A stretch of DNA of 51,986 nucleotides, taken from NCBI GenBank assembly GCA_944323035.1, contig CALUQY010000016.1, positions 1-51,986 on the forward strand, in the 5' to 3' direction. A program made the translations under genes and the position numbers. The notes beneath the pieces were generated by a model. It ran no database searches and was not told the origin of the DNA. It saw only the letters and a list, made by a program, of their open reading frames with translations. The DNA comes from Candidatus Gastranaerophilales bacterium (GTDB lineage Bacteria; Cyanobacteriota; Vampirovibrionia; Gastranaerophilales; Gastranaerophilaceae). Shown here piece after piece: positions 22,753-35,711 of the stretch (the stretch's first letter is position 1; each line of letters starts with the position of its first letter).

Positions 22753-24240
22753 TCAATTCCGTTTTACGCACCTTACATAGCCTTTGCTTTCATGAGGATA
22801 AATAGTTCCGTCATACACAGACAGGTGCCATGAAGTTCCGGGAGCAATCAGCGAGGATGAGATGTAATAATAACCACTTGTACCGATACCGCCAATTAAA
22901 TTTTTATTTACAAAGATAGCCTTCAACTCATCATGAGTCGGCAAACGGCTTTCACTATCCAACTCCCTGCAGTGCTTTAAAGCTTCCGAAACAGAGTATT
23001 TTGAATTTAAATCCCTTGCCAGTGGATAAGGCGCAACAATTACACTATCAACAGAGTTAAATACCGTGATAAAACCAATATCTTTTCCAAAAGTATTAGG
23101 CCCTTTGGTACCGTTCAAGTCATAAACAAAATTTGCACACATATAAGGCTGAATATAATGAGTTTCATAACTAGTATCAGTACGGCAATATGGATTATAA
23201 TAAACTATTACACTCTCGCCGTTAGCAGTTTCAAAAGCCGCAGCTTTTGTATCTATCTGTGAATAACTATGCACAACACCGTCACTTCCGACACCACTAT
23301 TATAATTAAAATAGTTGTTAAGTTCTACAAGTGTTTTCGGGACAGGTGAAATCGGACTTCCGGAATAAGGAATAATTTTATCAGGGATTCCACAATCCGA
23401 TAAGTGTTCACTGTCACAGATATTGTTAAGTTTTAACACTTTTGAAAGCCCGTTTGTAACAAAAGTTTCTGCAGCAGTATCCACAGCGTCGCTTGCACCG
23501 GAAGAGCTTTCTTCTTGTAGTGTTCCGTAACCGTTTAGTGCGGCATCAAAGCAATTGCCTGACTAAACCGTGCATAAAGCGCTTTTCTTTGCGTGTTCCA
23601 TGTACGTTCGTTTATGTTGCCGGTGAGTGACGGTAACGTTATCGCCGCTACCACGCCGATTATCGTGAGAGATAATAATATTTCTGCCATTGTGAATGCT
23701 AAATTTTTGCTCGGATTCAATTGTGGAAGTCGCTCAGCCAGTGACATCCCGAATTTATTTCGGGATCTGGCCGGCGTTACCGGTAGCACGCAACGCCGGA
23801 TAGATGCTGAAACTGTCTTGGATTTGCTCCACGCTCGCAGAGTTTCGCCTAAGGAGCTTTGCTCCAACAGGCTCAATCTGCTCGCTAGCCGGTTTTCACT
23901 TCGTTCAACCGTACGCAAATCCGCTAGTTCAGCATGACAGATACTTTTCACATTTTCGCTTTGTGCTTCTGCCCGCTCGCGCAGTTCAGCATGACAACAT
24001 GGGGGCGCGGCGTTTTTGACTGGATTGCCACGCCGGCATTCGTCGGCTCGCAATGACGAAATATTGTCACCCTGAACTCGTTTCAGGGTCTGGCCAATGT
24101 TGAATACCTGCTCGTATCGCGGGACAGATTCCGAAACAAGTGCGGAATGACAATTATAGGCTTTCGACTAGCCAATAGTGCCTGTTAAGAGAGGCCCCCC
24201 CCCCCCCTGCATTTGTTAATACATTTCTGCGGTTTTTCAT
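22753..24240 (-). pseudogene. Prepilin-like gene broken by a frameshift and a nonsense codon
   Basis: It has full-length family architecture but at least two lesions besides its G run. After QAIALMP the sequence reads ATGCCGCACTAAAC where the paralogs imply ATGCCGGCACT, a one-base loss that stops the N-terminal part at 23535. The frame resumes at ALNGYG and runs to CVKRN. In the leader, the GAG present at this point in the orphan leader and its sisters is TAG, inside the frame the G run would open. The G13 run is itself out of frame. The body is otherwise well conserved (ICDSEHLSDCGI, AFETANGESVIVYYNP, LPTHDELKAIFVN). The lesions could be real decay or, for the missing G, a sequencing error. 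Confidence 0.75.
24195..24207 (-). repeat. G13 homopolymer of the pseudogene
   Basis: Thirteen C on the plus strand in the common AGAGAGG flank, about 11 codons after ATG 24240. One G too many to reach the prepilin frame. Confidence 0.75.
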
Positions 24241-24412
24241 TTCTTCTATCCTTTCTCCGGGATGTCACCCGGGTTTTATCATGGTACCGGCTTTTCTTGC
24301 TCGACTCGCCGAAAACGAGTTACGTGCGTCACGCACTCCACTCTCGGCTCGCTCGCGCCGACCGCCGGTCCTTTCTTTTTGTTCCGTTGGGCTGGAAAGC
24401 CCAAACTACTTT

Positions 24413-24513
24413 ATCATAAGGCAATAGGTCATTAGGGCATTAGGGCAATAGGACTTTTTTTATCCATTCGGTCATTACGACTCATTGCCTTATTCTCTTA
24501 TTGCCTTATTGCC
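24413..24513. repeat. Hairpin-forming 5' UTR repeat element
   Basis: The arms ATAAGGCAATAGGTC and CATTGCCTTATTC-type words can pair; the centre has CCATTCGGTCATTACG. Between this element and ATG 24240 lies a further G/C-rich palindromic patch (about 24258-24400) not found in the sister cassettes. Confidence 0.6.
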
Positions 24514-24518
24514 TTCTT

Positions 24519-24547
24519 CATATGTATCCTGTTTTCTATTTAGTCAA
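24519..24547 (-). promoter_or_regulatory. Cassette promoter with altered -10
   Basis: Minus-strand TTGACT and the usual 17-nt spacer, but CATATG where the other cassettes have CATAAT. A weakened -10 fits the broken state of this copy. Confidence 0.5.
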
Positions 24548-24549
24548 GA

Positions 24550-25485
24550 CTAGACGTTACCTGTAGAGCTGTTTCTATCGTCCTCAAGCTGTTTAATAGT
24601 GCGCATGTCAACATTGGAGTCCTCCTCATAATTATTTATAGATACAGGAACATCAATTTCAACGTTAACATCTGCTTCTACCATTTCTATATCATCTTTC
24701 GGGAACTCTTTAGTCTTACCGTCTTCCATTTTAACTGCAACAGTTCCGGTCAGAAATTGCAGGTAGCACACTTTACCCAGACCGTCCGGTGTCATAACTG
24801 ACGAACCGACAGGCGGCATGCCTTTGGCAACTTCTATGTAATTTGAATATTCATAAGTAAGGCAGCACAAAAGCCTTCCGCAGGTACCGGAAATTTTGCC
24901 AGGCGTAATCGGCATACCCTGATCTTTTGCATATTTAATATTAATTGCTTCAAACTTTCTCAAAAAACTTGAACAACAGAAGGGTTTTCCGCAAACACCC
25001 ATGCCATCAAGAATAGAGGTTTCATCGCGGACGCCGATATGTCTTAAATCAATTCTGACACGCGTAAACACCTGTGTTAAATCTTTCAATAACCCGCGGA
25101 AATCAACTCTTTCCGGTGCGGTATAGTAAAACGTAATTTTCCTTCTGTCAAACGTGATACGGCATTGAACCAGATTCATCACAAGCTTATGCTGCTTAAT
25201 AAGCGCCTGACATTTAAAAAATGAAGTTACTTCCTCTTTTTTTATCTCTTCAAGGGTTTGAAGATCTTTCTGCGACATAACACGAATAACCGGAAGCGGT
25301 TCCGGCATTTTTTTACTTTTTTCCCAGATTTCAGCGATTTGAGAATTAACTTCAATAGCTTTTAGAGCTTCTTCACCTTTTTCCGTACGGACAAGAACAA
25401 GCTGACCGTCCTCAATATTTATTGAGTCAGGAACCGAAAGCGGGTAAAACGTATTTTTCAGGTACAGAGTTGCAAATTTAAACAT
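24550..25485 (-). CDS. ricT: PSP1-domain iron-sulfur protein RicT (YaaT)
   Basis: A 311-residue member of the PSP1/RicT family, with the Cys clusters CGKPFCCSSF and CGRLLCCLTYEYSNY and the adjacent RIDLRHIGVRDETS. In Bacillus subtilis RicT acts with RicA and RicF to promote RNase Y-dependent RNA maturation and affects development. The Cys clusters are known iron-sulfur ligands there. The acidic C-terminal tail is lineage-specific. It overlaps the end of gpsA by 8 bp. The role in this organism is inferred from the family. Confidence 0.88.
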   Translation of the reverse strand: MFKFATLYLKNTFYPLSVPDSINIEDGQLVLVRTEKGEEALKAIEVNSQIAEIWEKSKKMPEPLPVIRVMSQKDLQTLEEIKKEEVTSFFKCQALIKQHKLVMNLVQCRITFDRRKITFYYTAPERVDFRGLLKDLTQVFTRVRIDLRHIGVRDETSILDGMGVCGKPFCCSSFLRKFEAINIKYAKDQGMPITPGKISGTCGRLLCCLTYEYSNYIEVAKGMPPVGSSVMTPDGLGKVCYLQFLTGTVAVKMEDGKTKEFPKDDIEMVEADVNVEIDVPVSINNYEEDSNVDMRTIKQLEDDRNSSTGNV

Positions 25486-26479
25486 ATCTTTCTTCTTCCT
25501 TCAGCTTTCTGTTCATAAGTTTTGCCAGCAGTTGTTCAGGCGTAATATCTGTATAAACAGCTTCATAGATTGCATTAGAAACCGGTGCGTCAATTTCAAG
25601 TTTTCTGGCGAGTTCACAGATTGCGCGTGAAGTTTTTACGCCTTCTGCAACAGAGCCGAGTTCAGCCAGAATATCATCAATTTTTTTGCCGCGGGCAAGC
25701 ATAGCGCCTACGGTGTAGTTTCTGGACATAGGGCTTGAGCAGGTAGCAATTAAATCGCCCATGCCGGAAAGCCCGTACAGTGTTGAAGGGTTTGCTCCCA
25801 GACGCAGACTGACGCGGACGATTTCTGCCATTCCGCGGGTCAAAAGCGCGCCTGTGCAGTTGTCGCCAAGCCCCATTGTTTTTGCAAAACCTGATGCAAT
25901 AGCAATAACGTTTTTCAGGCTGCCGCCAAGTTCTACGCCGATAACGTCAGTATTTGTATAAAGTCTAAATTTATTCGGAACAGAGCAGGCTTTTTGGACA
26001 AATTCGGCAGTTTTTATATCTTCACACGCAACAGAGGCGGCTGTTGGTTTTCCCTGCAAAACTTCTTTTGCAAGCGTCGGGCCGGAAAGCGTTACCAGTT
26101 TTTGTTCCGGAAGCACATCTCTTATAACCTCCGACATACGTTTAAGGGACGGGAGTTCAATACCTTTTGATGCATTAACAAGAATTTGTTCAGGCTTAAT
26201 ACCGGCTTTTTTCAACTGTTCACAAACATCACGCGTACCGGAAGTGGCTACAACGGATAAAATAATTTCAGCGCCGGCAATTGCGCTTTTTAAATCCGAC
26301 GTGATTTCAACCTTATCCGAGAGTTGAACTTCTAACGGTTTTGAACAGTGCTTATTTTTAATAAGCTCTTCTGTCAGATCCTGCGCACGCCCCCAGACCG
26401 TAATTTCATCAAAATTACCGGTCAATAACCACGCTAATGTCAACCCCCAGCAACCTGCTCCTAAGACTGTTAATTTCAT
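25478..26479 (-). CDS. gpsA: NAD(P)-dependent glycerol-3-phosphate dehydrogenase
   Basis: A 333-residue enzyme with the N-terminal dinucleotide-binding GAGCWG motif, the conserved LVNASKGIE and LSGPTLAKEV segments, and the catalytic-lysine region VELGGSLKNVIAIASG. It reduces dihydroxyacetone phosphate to sn-glycerol 3-phosphate for phospholipid synthesis. It sits in a tight minus-strand run, 3 bp after murQ and overlapping ricT. Normal length and motifs. Confidence 0.95.
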   Translation of the reverse strand: MKLTVLGAGCWGLTLAWLLTGNFDEITVWGRAQDLTEELIKNKHCSKPLEVQLSDKVEITSDLKSAIAGAEIILSVVATSGTRDVCEQLKKAGIKPEQILVNASKGIELPSLKRMSEVIRDVLPEQKLVTLSGPTLAKEVLQGKPTAASVACEDIKTAEFVQKACSVPNKFRLYTNTDVIGVELGGSLKNVIAIASGFAKTMGLGDNCTGALLTRGMAEIVRVSLRLGANPSTLYGLSGMGDLIATCSSPMSRNYTVGAMLARGKKIDDILAELGSVAEGVKTSRAICELARKLEIDAPVSNAIYEAVYTDITPEQLLAKLMNRKLKEEERYV

Positions 26480-26482
26480 TAT

Positions 26483-27379
26483 TTATACTACCTCAATCTT
26501 CTTGTTTAATACTTTTCTTAATACTCCGCAAGCATGTTTTAATTCAAGTCTTGCCTCTTCCTTATCAATTGATTTCATAATTGAAACAATTGAAGTTTTA
26601 ATCTCCCAGTTTGTGTCCAATAACGACTCTAAAGCTTTACTATAACTCACATTCGCAATATTTGCAACTATTCTGATTGCTCTGTCTTTAAGTTTTTCGT
26701 TGGTAGCTTTCAGGTCAATCATAAAGTTTTCATAAGTTTTGCCTATTTTAATCATCGAAGCAGTCGTGAGAATATTCAAAATCATTTTTTGAGCTGTACC
26801 GGCTTTCATCCGGCTTGAGCCTGCAATAACTTCCGGCCCGACTTCCACACAGATAACAAGCCCTGCTTCCTGCGCAATTTTACCTTTTGGATTGCAGGTG
26901 ACAGCAATGGATTTAACGCCTTTTTCTTCCGCAACACTCAGCACACCGAGTAAATATTTAGGGTTGCCGCTTGCAGAAATTACGACTACAACATCTTCTT
27001 TATCAAGGATTTCTGCATCCATACAGCCCAAATTGAAATCATCCTCCGCGCCTTCAACTGCGGTTCTAAGCGCGACATCACCGCCGGCAATAAAGCCTTG
27101 AACCATTTGAGGATCAACGCTGAAAGTCGGAGGGCATTCAGACGCATCCAGAACCCCGAGCCTGCCGGAAGTTCCCGCGCCGTAATAGAATAAACGCCCG
27201 CCTCTGAGAAACTGTTTTGAAATCAAATCCACAGCCTTCGCAATTTCGTTTTGCGCCTCTTCGACCGCAAACGCCACCTGCTTATCTTCTTCATTAATCT
27301 TTTTAACTATTTCCAGAGTCGGCAGCAAATCAATATCTATTGTATTTTGATTTCTGCTTTCAGTGATGATTTCTGACAT
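26483..27379 (-). CDS. murQ: N-acetylmuramic acid 6-phosphate etherase
   Basis: A SIS-domain enzyme with YYGAGTSGRLGVLDASECPPTF, followed by SASGNPKYLLG and GSSRMKAGTAQKMILN, all diagnostic of MurQ. It cleaves the lactyl ether of MurNAc 6-phosphate to give GlcNAc 6-phosphate in recycling of cell-wall sugars. I start at the ATG giving MSEIITESRN, which lines up with the usual N-terminus. In-frame ATG 27391 and GTG 27397 are also possible. No PTS transporter or AnmK is adjacent. Confidence 0.93.
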   Translation of the reverse strand: MSEIITESRNQNTIDIDLLPTLEIVKKINEEDKQVAFAVEEAQNEIAKAVDLISKQFLRGGRLFYYGAGTSGRLGVLDASECPPTFSVDPQMVQGFIAGGDVALRTAVEGAEDDFNLGCMDAEILDKEDVVVVISASGNPKYLLGVLSVAEEKGVKSIAVTCNPKGKIAQEAGLVICVEVGPEVIAGSSRMKAGTAQKMILNILTTASMIKIGKTYENFMIDLKATNEKLKDRAIRIVANIANVSYSKALESLLDTNWEIKTSIVSIMKSIDKEEARLELKHACGVLRKVLNKKIEVV

Positions 27380-27426
27380 ATTCACATCCATTCTCACATA
27401 AAGGACTTATTGCCCAAATGTCATAT

Positions 27427-27891
27427 TTACCCTATTGCCTTCATCAAATTTGCCATTTCAATAGCGGTTTTAGCTGCGTCAGCACCTTTATTACCGGCTT
27501 TAGTTCCTGCGCGCTCAATTGCCTGTTCTATGTTGTCCGTGGTAAGAACGCCAAAGATTACAGGAACACCCGTTTGTAGGCTGACAGATGCAACACCTTT
27601 GGAAACTTCCGCACTCACGTAATCAAAATGAGGAGTTGAGCCCTTAATCACCGCACCGAGCGTAATAACCGCATTATACTTGCCGGATTTAGCAGTTTTT
27701 TGCGCAACCACAGGAATTTCAAAAGCTCCCGGAACCTTTACCACATCAATATTTTCTTCTTTTACACCGTGGCGCTTAAGTTCATCAATTGCGCCGTCCA
27801 AAAGTTTTGAACCTATAAAATCATTAAATCTGGCGATAATGATACAGAATTTTTCATCCCCTGCTACCAGCCGGCCTTCATATATTTTCAT
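27427..27891 (-). CDS. ribH: 6,7-dimethyl-8-ribityllumazine synthase
   Basis: A 154-residue enzyme with the RibH signatures [19 protein letters not shown] and [14 protein letters not shown] (catalytic His) and [13 protein letters not shown]. It condenses the ribitylamino-uracil with dihydroxybutanone phosphate, the penultimate step of riboflavin synthesis, and usually assembles into a capsid-like oligomer. I use ATG 27891 because AAGGAG is 11 bases upstream; the earlier ATG lies only two bases from it. Other rib genes are not in the window. Confidence 0.95.
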   Translation of the reverse strand: MKIYEGRLVAGDEKFCIIIARFNDFIGSKLLDGAIDELKRHGVKEENIDVVKVPGAFEIPVVAQKTAKSGKYNAVITLGAVIKGSTPHFDYVSAEVSKGVASVSLQTGVPVIFGVLTTDNIEQAIERAGTKAGNKGADAAKTAIEMANLMKAIG

Positions 27892-27941
27892 AATACACAT
27901 TTCTCCTTAAATCCTATATGACTATAATAGCGCATATTAAC

Positions 27942-28646
27942 TTATTTGACAATAAGCGGAGCAAAAATCTTATAATAAATATACATAGAAGCCAGAACTA
28001 ACAGAAATCCGCTTGCTTTCAAAAGGAAATCAGATACCATATAGAAGTTTTTCATAGTCTTAATTTTAGACGTCAAAACACCTGCAAGAATAAGGATTAA
28101 TCCCTGACCTAGCGAAAACAGGAAAAGCATTATAACAGCGTTCGGGATATTTGCATTCAACGAAGCAAATGCCATAATTCCGGCAAGAATCGGTGTAGAA
28201 CACGGGGTTCCGGCAAGCGCAAACACCCCGCCCAGCAGCACCGGATAAACATACTGGTTCATCCCTTCATTCTTAGGCATTTCTTTCACAAGTACCGGAA
28301 GTTCAAAATCCAGCACTCCCAGAAGTTTCAACCCCATAACAAGAATAATCCCTGCCAGAATCAGTCCGAAATATCCGCCCGAAAACGATGCAAAGACCTT
28401 ACCCGTTACCGCGCAGATTATTCCTATAACAGTGAAAACAACCGCAGTACCCAAGACAAACATAAACATTTGCAGCAAAGTTTTTGAGGGTTTTGACTCA
28501 CCGTATCCGCCGACATACCCAACAATTATCGGAAGCATTGCCAGAGAACACGGAGAAATCGAAGCCACCAGCCCCCCGAAAAACGAGAGTGCAAATAATA
28601 ACCATAAACTGTTTCCGCCGGAGAATAAACTTGCAAAATTTTCCAT
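27942..28646 (-). CDS. CcdA/DsbD-type transmembrane thiol-disulfide carrier
   Basis: A 234-residue membrane protein with about six hydrophobic segments and two proline-flanked cysteines at equivalent positions of an internal duplication (SISPCSLAMLP and GTPCSTPILAG). This matches the CcdA/DsbD central domain. Such proteins carry reducing equivalents from cytoplasmic thioredoxin across the membrane. Its start overlaps the stop of the exported thioredoxin-like protein upstream, so together they form a two-gene reducing pathway, in effect a split DsbD. Substrates are unknown. Confidence 0.88.
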   Translation of the reverse strand: MENFASLFSGGNSLWLLFALSFFGGLVASISPCSLAMLPIIVGYVGGYGESKPSKTLLQMFMFVLGTAVVFTVIGIICAVTGKVFASFSGGYFGLILAGIILVMGLKLLGVLDFELPVLVKEMPKNEGMNQYVYPVLLGGVFALAGTPCSTPILAGIMAFASLNANIPNAVIMLFLFSLGQGLILILAGVLTSKIKTMKNFYMVSDFLLKASGFLLVLASMYIYYKIFAPLIVK

Positions 28647-29041
28647 TACTGCATTCCTTGTTCTAAATATTTAACCAGTTCTTCTTTAGGAATAGAACCT
28701 TCAACACGCGCTACCTGCTCGCCTTTAGAGTTAAGAAAAACCATAGTCGGCACAAGTTTAACATTATAACGTTTAATCATTTCACTAACCTGCGGAGATT
28801 TTTGGTTAACCGAAATTTCAACAAACTCAACTTTATCTTTATACTGCGGCTCAACTTCACTCAAAACTTCAGCCATAGCCTGACAATCAGAGCACATCGG
28901 CGCCGAGAACTTAATCATCTGCGGCATGCCCGTAGCTGCAACAGCAACTTCAGTAGCAGCCGGCTGCTTAGCAACCAGAAGCGCATACGCAATCACCGGA
29001 AGAGCAAAAATCATACATATCACAAGCAAAGTTTTTTTCAT
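28646..29041 (-). CDS. Membrane-anchored thioredoxin-like protein
   Basis: A 131-residue protein with an N-terminal signal anchor (KKTLLVICMIFALPVIAYAL) and a thioredoxin fold carrying the active site CSDC and the cis-proline segment KLVPTMVFL. It is predicted to work outside the cytoplasm, receiving electrons from the CcdA-like protein encoded immediately downstream with a one-base overlap. AAGGAG lies ahead of the ATG. The CSDC centre differs from the classical CGPC, common in exported redox proteins. Confidence 0.88.
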   Translation of the reverse strand: MKKTLLVICMIFALPVIAYALLVAKQPAATEVAVAATGMPQMIKFSAPMCSDCQAMAEVLSEVEPQYKDKVEFVEISVNQKSPQVSEMIKRYNVKLVPTMVFLNSKGEQVARVEGSIPKEELVKYLEQGMQ

Positions 29042-29111
29042 AAATATTTCTCCTTTTGCTTATATGATTATACATAAAACAAAAGAAGTTAATTGCCGAC
29101 CCTACCTAAAC

Positions 29112-29190
29112 AAAAAAAAAGCCATTCTTTCAGAACGGCTACCAGACTTGGGGAGGAGATACGGAACTACCCGCATCCTTCCCTAAGTCT
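29112..29190 (-). terminator. Terminator region with two hairpins
   Basis: The inner hairpin AGCC-TTCT/AGAA-GGCT (29120-29140) is followed on the minus strand by a long T run, a good terminator for the gene at 29248. A second, longer imperfect hairpin (29144-29190, arms starting AGACTT and ending AAGTCT) lies between it and that gene. The rest of the roughly 200-bp interval shows nothing else. Confidence 0.7.
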
Positions 29191-29247
29191 TTCGTTTAGA
29201 ATTTAAAACTCTTTAAACAATAAATAAAAACTCATACAATTAGAGGA

Positions 29248-30153
29248 TTAAATATATATCGCTATAGGTATAACAATTGCAGATGGACCTTCAATCTCAA
29301 AAACGACATCAGGAAGATTAAATTGAGAAAGTTCACTGCTTTTAAAGGTCTCACTAAAAGATTGTAAAATAGTTGCATTCATTGTACGCAAAGAAGTTTT
29401 ACGCAATAAATCAATACTTTCCTGTCCCGAGCTGCAAACTTTAATAACTTTTCCTAAAACCTTAAAACGCCCGCCTATTATTTCAGAAACATTATCATTT
29501 CCCACTAGATATTGTTCCAGTAGTGATAAAACTAGTTTGCCACCCTCTGCCTTAAGGATATAATCAATTGTTCCAGACTTATTAAGTTCATCTGCAAAAG
29601 ATTTAATCTGTTTTTTATATATTTTAAGTGAATTCTCTTCCGAGGATTTAGCACGCTGCTTTTTAACACCGGTCGTTGCTTCCTGCGAAAAGATTTCACC
29701 CATACTACAAATACTTGAAAACTTTTCTAAAACATCCAGTAATGGATTTTTTTGCAATTCTCCCTCCACTTCAACAAAATCGCCAACCTTTATTTTAGAA
29801 AAATCAAACTTAGCTTTAGAAGTATCAAATAAAAATCGATTTTTTAACAAAGCAGTTCTCAATTTTGAAAAGAGAGAGACATTAGTATGAACCTTTTCAA
29901 ATTTAGTTGCAGACGACTGTGAAGAATTAACGTTTCCCGAAAGATTTGCATCAAACTGGATTTTAAATAACTGCTCCAAAAGTGATTGAGCCGAATTAGC
30001 ACCTGCAAGTTTTGCTTCGCCATTTGCTGCGACACTGGAGCCATTCGTTATCTCACTAACAGTAGAGAATCCATCTTCCATAATAGCAAGCATGTCAAAA
30101 ACAGTTTTTTCATTAAGATACACAGGTATGACCAATTGTTCTTTCGTAACCAT
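29248..30153 (-). CDS. DUF6414-like protein of unknown function
   Basis: A 301-residue soluble protein. The opening IPVYLNEKTVFDMLAIMEDGFSTV is the pattern I associate with DUF6414; this is recognition by eye. The middle contains KVGDFVEVEGELQKNPLLDVL, an OB-like strand pattern, and GGRFKVLGKVIKV. The C-terminus ends in strongly hydrophobic strands (FEIEGPSAIVIPIAIYI). GAGGGGG precedes the ATG. It stands alone between the redox pair and rpoB. Genes of this family can occur near defence or mobile loci, but nothing here shows that role. Confidence 0.7.
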   Translation of the reverse strand: MVTKEQLVIPVYLNEKTVFDMLAIMEDGFSTVSEITNGSSVAANGEAKLAGANSAQSLLEQLFKIQFDANLSGNVNSSQSSATKFEKVHTNVSLFSKLRTALLKNRFLFDTSKAKFDFSKIKVGDFVEVEGELQKNPLLDVLEKFSSICSMGEIFSQEATTGVKKQRAKSSEENSLKIYKKQIKSFADELNKSGTIDYILKAEGGKLVLSLLEQYLVGNDNVSEIIGGRFKVLGKVIKVCSSGQESIDLLRKTSLRTMNATILQSFSETFKSSELSQFNLPDVVFEIEGPSAIVIPIAIYI

Positions 30154-30355
30154 ATTATCCCCCTCAAGTAATTTATCTCTTTATAACACATTTTTAAGCA
30201 AACGTAAAGATAAAGGCCGAGAACCTGCGTCACATCTACATTTCCGGAATCGCCAAATTGCAATATTTTTCGCCGGAGTATTCTGACTAAAACCCGCTTA
30301 TATCAATAGTCTAACATATTGTTAAAAAACTTTAAGGAGATAATAGAGTGTTATA

Positions 30356-30401
30356 TTGACTATCAATATTGACGGTGTATGATTTATTAACATGGTATAA
30401 T
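30356..30401 (+). promoter_or_regulatory. rpoB promoter region
   Basis: Two overlapping possibilities: TTGACT, 16 nt, TATGAT (30356-30383), and an extended -10 TGGTATAAT ending at 30401 with TTGACG 21 nt upstream. Either gives a leader of about 160 nt or more before rpoB. rplJ and rplL are not upstream, so the polymerase genes have their own promoter. I see no known leader motif in the 30402-30565 UTR. Confidence 0.5.
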
Positions 30402-30565
30402 TTAATTTGGGTAAGTTGTGCCAATTTTCAAGAAGTAAAGCAGTTTTCCGCTGCACCGCATCGCTAAACCGCGAGCCGTAGCAGCTACACTGCCTAAACA
30501 AAGAAGACAAAGCAGAATATAATTTAAATTTATATAGATAGTAAGTACATAGACGAGGTGAATTG

Positions 30566-33883
<3,318 letters not shown>

Positions 33884-33957
33884 GAAATTTTTAAGGGGGC
33901 TGCTTACAGTGCCCCCTAAAATCCTCATCTTCAAAAATTTAAAAGGAGAAAATAAAA

Positions 33958-35667
33958 TTGACTACAAGTATTGATTATTTTGACTATATACGAATAAGTA
34001 TTGCATCTCCGGAAAGAATACTTAAATGGTCTTACGGGGAAGTCACAAAACCGGAAACTATTAACTACCGTACGTTGAAACCTGAAAGAGACGGTTTGTT
34101 CTGCGAAAGAATTTTCGGGCCTACAAAGGACTGGGAATGCTATTGCGGTAAATACAAACGTGTTAGACATAAAGGTATTATCTGCGAACGCTGCGGCGTT
34201 GAAGTTACAGATTCCAAAGTAAGACGTCAGAGAATGGGTCACATTAAACTCGCTGCACCTGTTTCTCATATCTGGTTCTTAAAAGGTATTCCTTCATACC
34301 TTGGTTTACTTTTAGACATGACTCTTAAAGATCTTGAACAGGTAATCTACTTCAACAGCTACGTTGTATTAGACGGTGCAGAAAGCCCTTATAGAAGATT
34401 ACAATTAATTACTGAAGAAGAATATGATGATTATATTTCAGAAAACGAAGAAACTGAATTAAAAGTAGGTATCGGTGCTGAAGCAATCAAACAACTTCTC
34501 AGCGAATTAGATATAAAAACTCTGGCAGAAGAAATCCGCTCAGAACTCGAAATGGGCGTAACTTCTGTTCAAAAGAAAAGTAAATTAATTAAGAGATTAA
34601 GATTACTGGATTCATTAATCAATTCAGAAACTGATCCAACCTGGATGGTAATGGATGTACTTCCTGTAACACCGCCTGATTTGCGTCCAATGGTACAATT
34701 GGACGGCGGACGTTTTGCGACATCTGACCTGAACGACTTATACAGACGTGTAATCAACAGAAACAACCGTTTGCAAAGACTTTTGGAAATGGGCGCACCT
34801 GAAATCATCGTCAGAAACGAAAAACGTATGTTACAAGAAGCAGTTGATGCCCTGATTGATAACGGCCGCCGCGGAAGAACCGTTGTAGGCCCGAACAACA
34901 GAGCGTTGAAATCACTTTCTAACATTATTGAAGGTAAACAAGGTCGTTTCCGTCAAAACCTGTTAGGTAAACGTGTTGACTACTCCGGCCGTTCGGTTAT
35001 TGTTGTAGGCCCGCAATTAAAACTTAATCAGTGCGGTCTGCCGAAAGAAATGGCAATTGAGCTATTCAAGCCTTTCGTTGTAAATAAATTGATAGAAAGA
35101 GGACATGTACAAAATATCAAATCTGCTAAGAAAAAAATCGAAAGATCTGATGCGGACGTATGGGATATTTTAGAAGAAGTAATTGACGGACACCCGGTAA
35201 TGCTGAACCGTGCTCCGACCCTTCACAGATTAGGTATTCAGGCATTTGAGCCAAAACTGGTCGAAGGCCGAGCAATTCAGCTTCACCCGCTTGTTTGTAC
35301 AGCGTTCAACGCCGACTTCGACGGTGACCAGATGGCTGTCCACGTTCCGCTCTCTATTGAAGCTCAAACAGAAGCAAGAATGTTAATGTTAGCAACTAAC
35401 AACATCCTCGCTCCTGCAAACGGTAAACCTATCATCACTCCAACTCAGGATATGGTCTTGGGTATGTATTACTTAACAATCCTCAAAAATCCTGATATGG
35501 AACCAAAAGGTTACTTCTACAGCTTCCAGGATGCAATTTCTGCACTTGAAGTCGGAGTAATTGAGCTTCACGACAAAATCGTTGTAAGAGATGAACACGG
35601 TGAAAGAATTGAAACTACAGCAGGAAGAATTATCTTCAATGAGGCTGTAAAAAATGCACTTGCCTAA
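33958..35667 (+). CDS. rpoC1: RNA polymerase subunit gamma (split beta', N-terminal part)
   Basis: A 569-residue N-terminal half of beta'. The zinc-binding head reads [24 protein letters not shown]. The catalytic loop [12 protein letters not shown] with its three magnesium-binding Asp lies near residue 450. The protein ends just after the segment [20 protein letters not shown], with NEAVKNALA. Division of rpoC into two genes is a hallmark of the cyanobacterial lineage. The start is TTG, supported by AAGGAG nine bases upstream. The gap to rpoC2 is 44 bp with its own ribosome site. Confidence 0.96.
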   Translation: MTTSIDYFDYIRISIASPERILKWSYGEVTKPETINYRTLKPERDGLFCERIFGPTKDWECYCGKYKRVRHKGIICERCGVEVTDSKVRRQRMGHIKLAAPVSHIWFLKGIPSYLGLLLDMTLKDLEQVIYFNSYVVLDGAESPYRRLQLITEEEYDDYISENEETELKVGIGAEAIKQLLSELDIKTLAEEIRSELEMGVTSVQKKSKLIKRLRLLDSLINSETDPTWMVMDVLPVTPPDLRPMVQLDGGRFATSDLNDLYRRVINRNNRLQRLLEMGAPEIIVRNEKRMLQEAVDALIDNGRRGRTVVGPNNRALKSLSNIIEGKQGRFRQNLLGKRVDYSGRSVIVVGPQLKLNQCGLPKEMAIELFKPFVVNKLIERGHVQNIKSAKKKIERSDADVWDILEEVIDGHPVMLNRAPTLHRLGIQAFEPKLVEGRAIQLHPLVCTAFNADFDGDQMAVHVPLSIEAQTEARMLMLATNNILAPANGKPIITPTQDMVLGMYYLTILKNPDMEPKGYFYSFQDAISALEVGVIELHDKIVVRDEHGERIETTAGRIIFNEAVKNALA

Positions 35668-35711
35668 CGGCCAGTTTGTACACAAGTTACAATCAAAAAG
35701 GAAAAGTATAA

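Noticed and set aside
23535-24053. The N-terminal prepilin piece as a separate complete gene
   Set aside because: The frame resumes immediately in the downstream piece with family-conserved sequence, so it is one gene split by a single-base loss.
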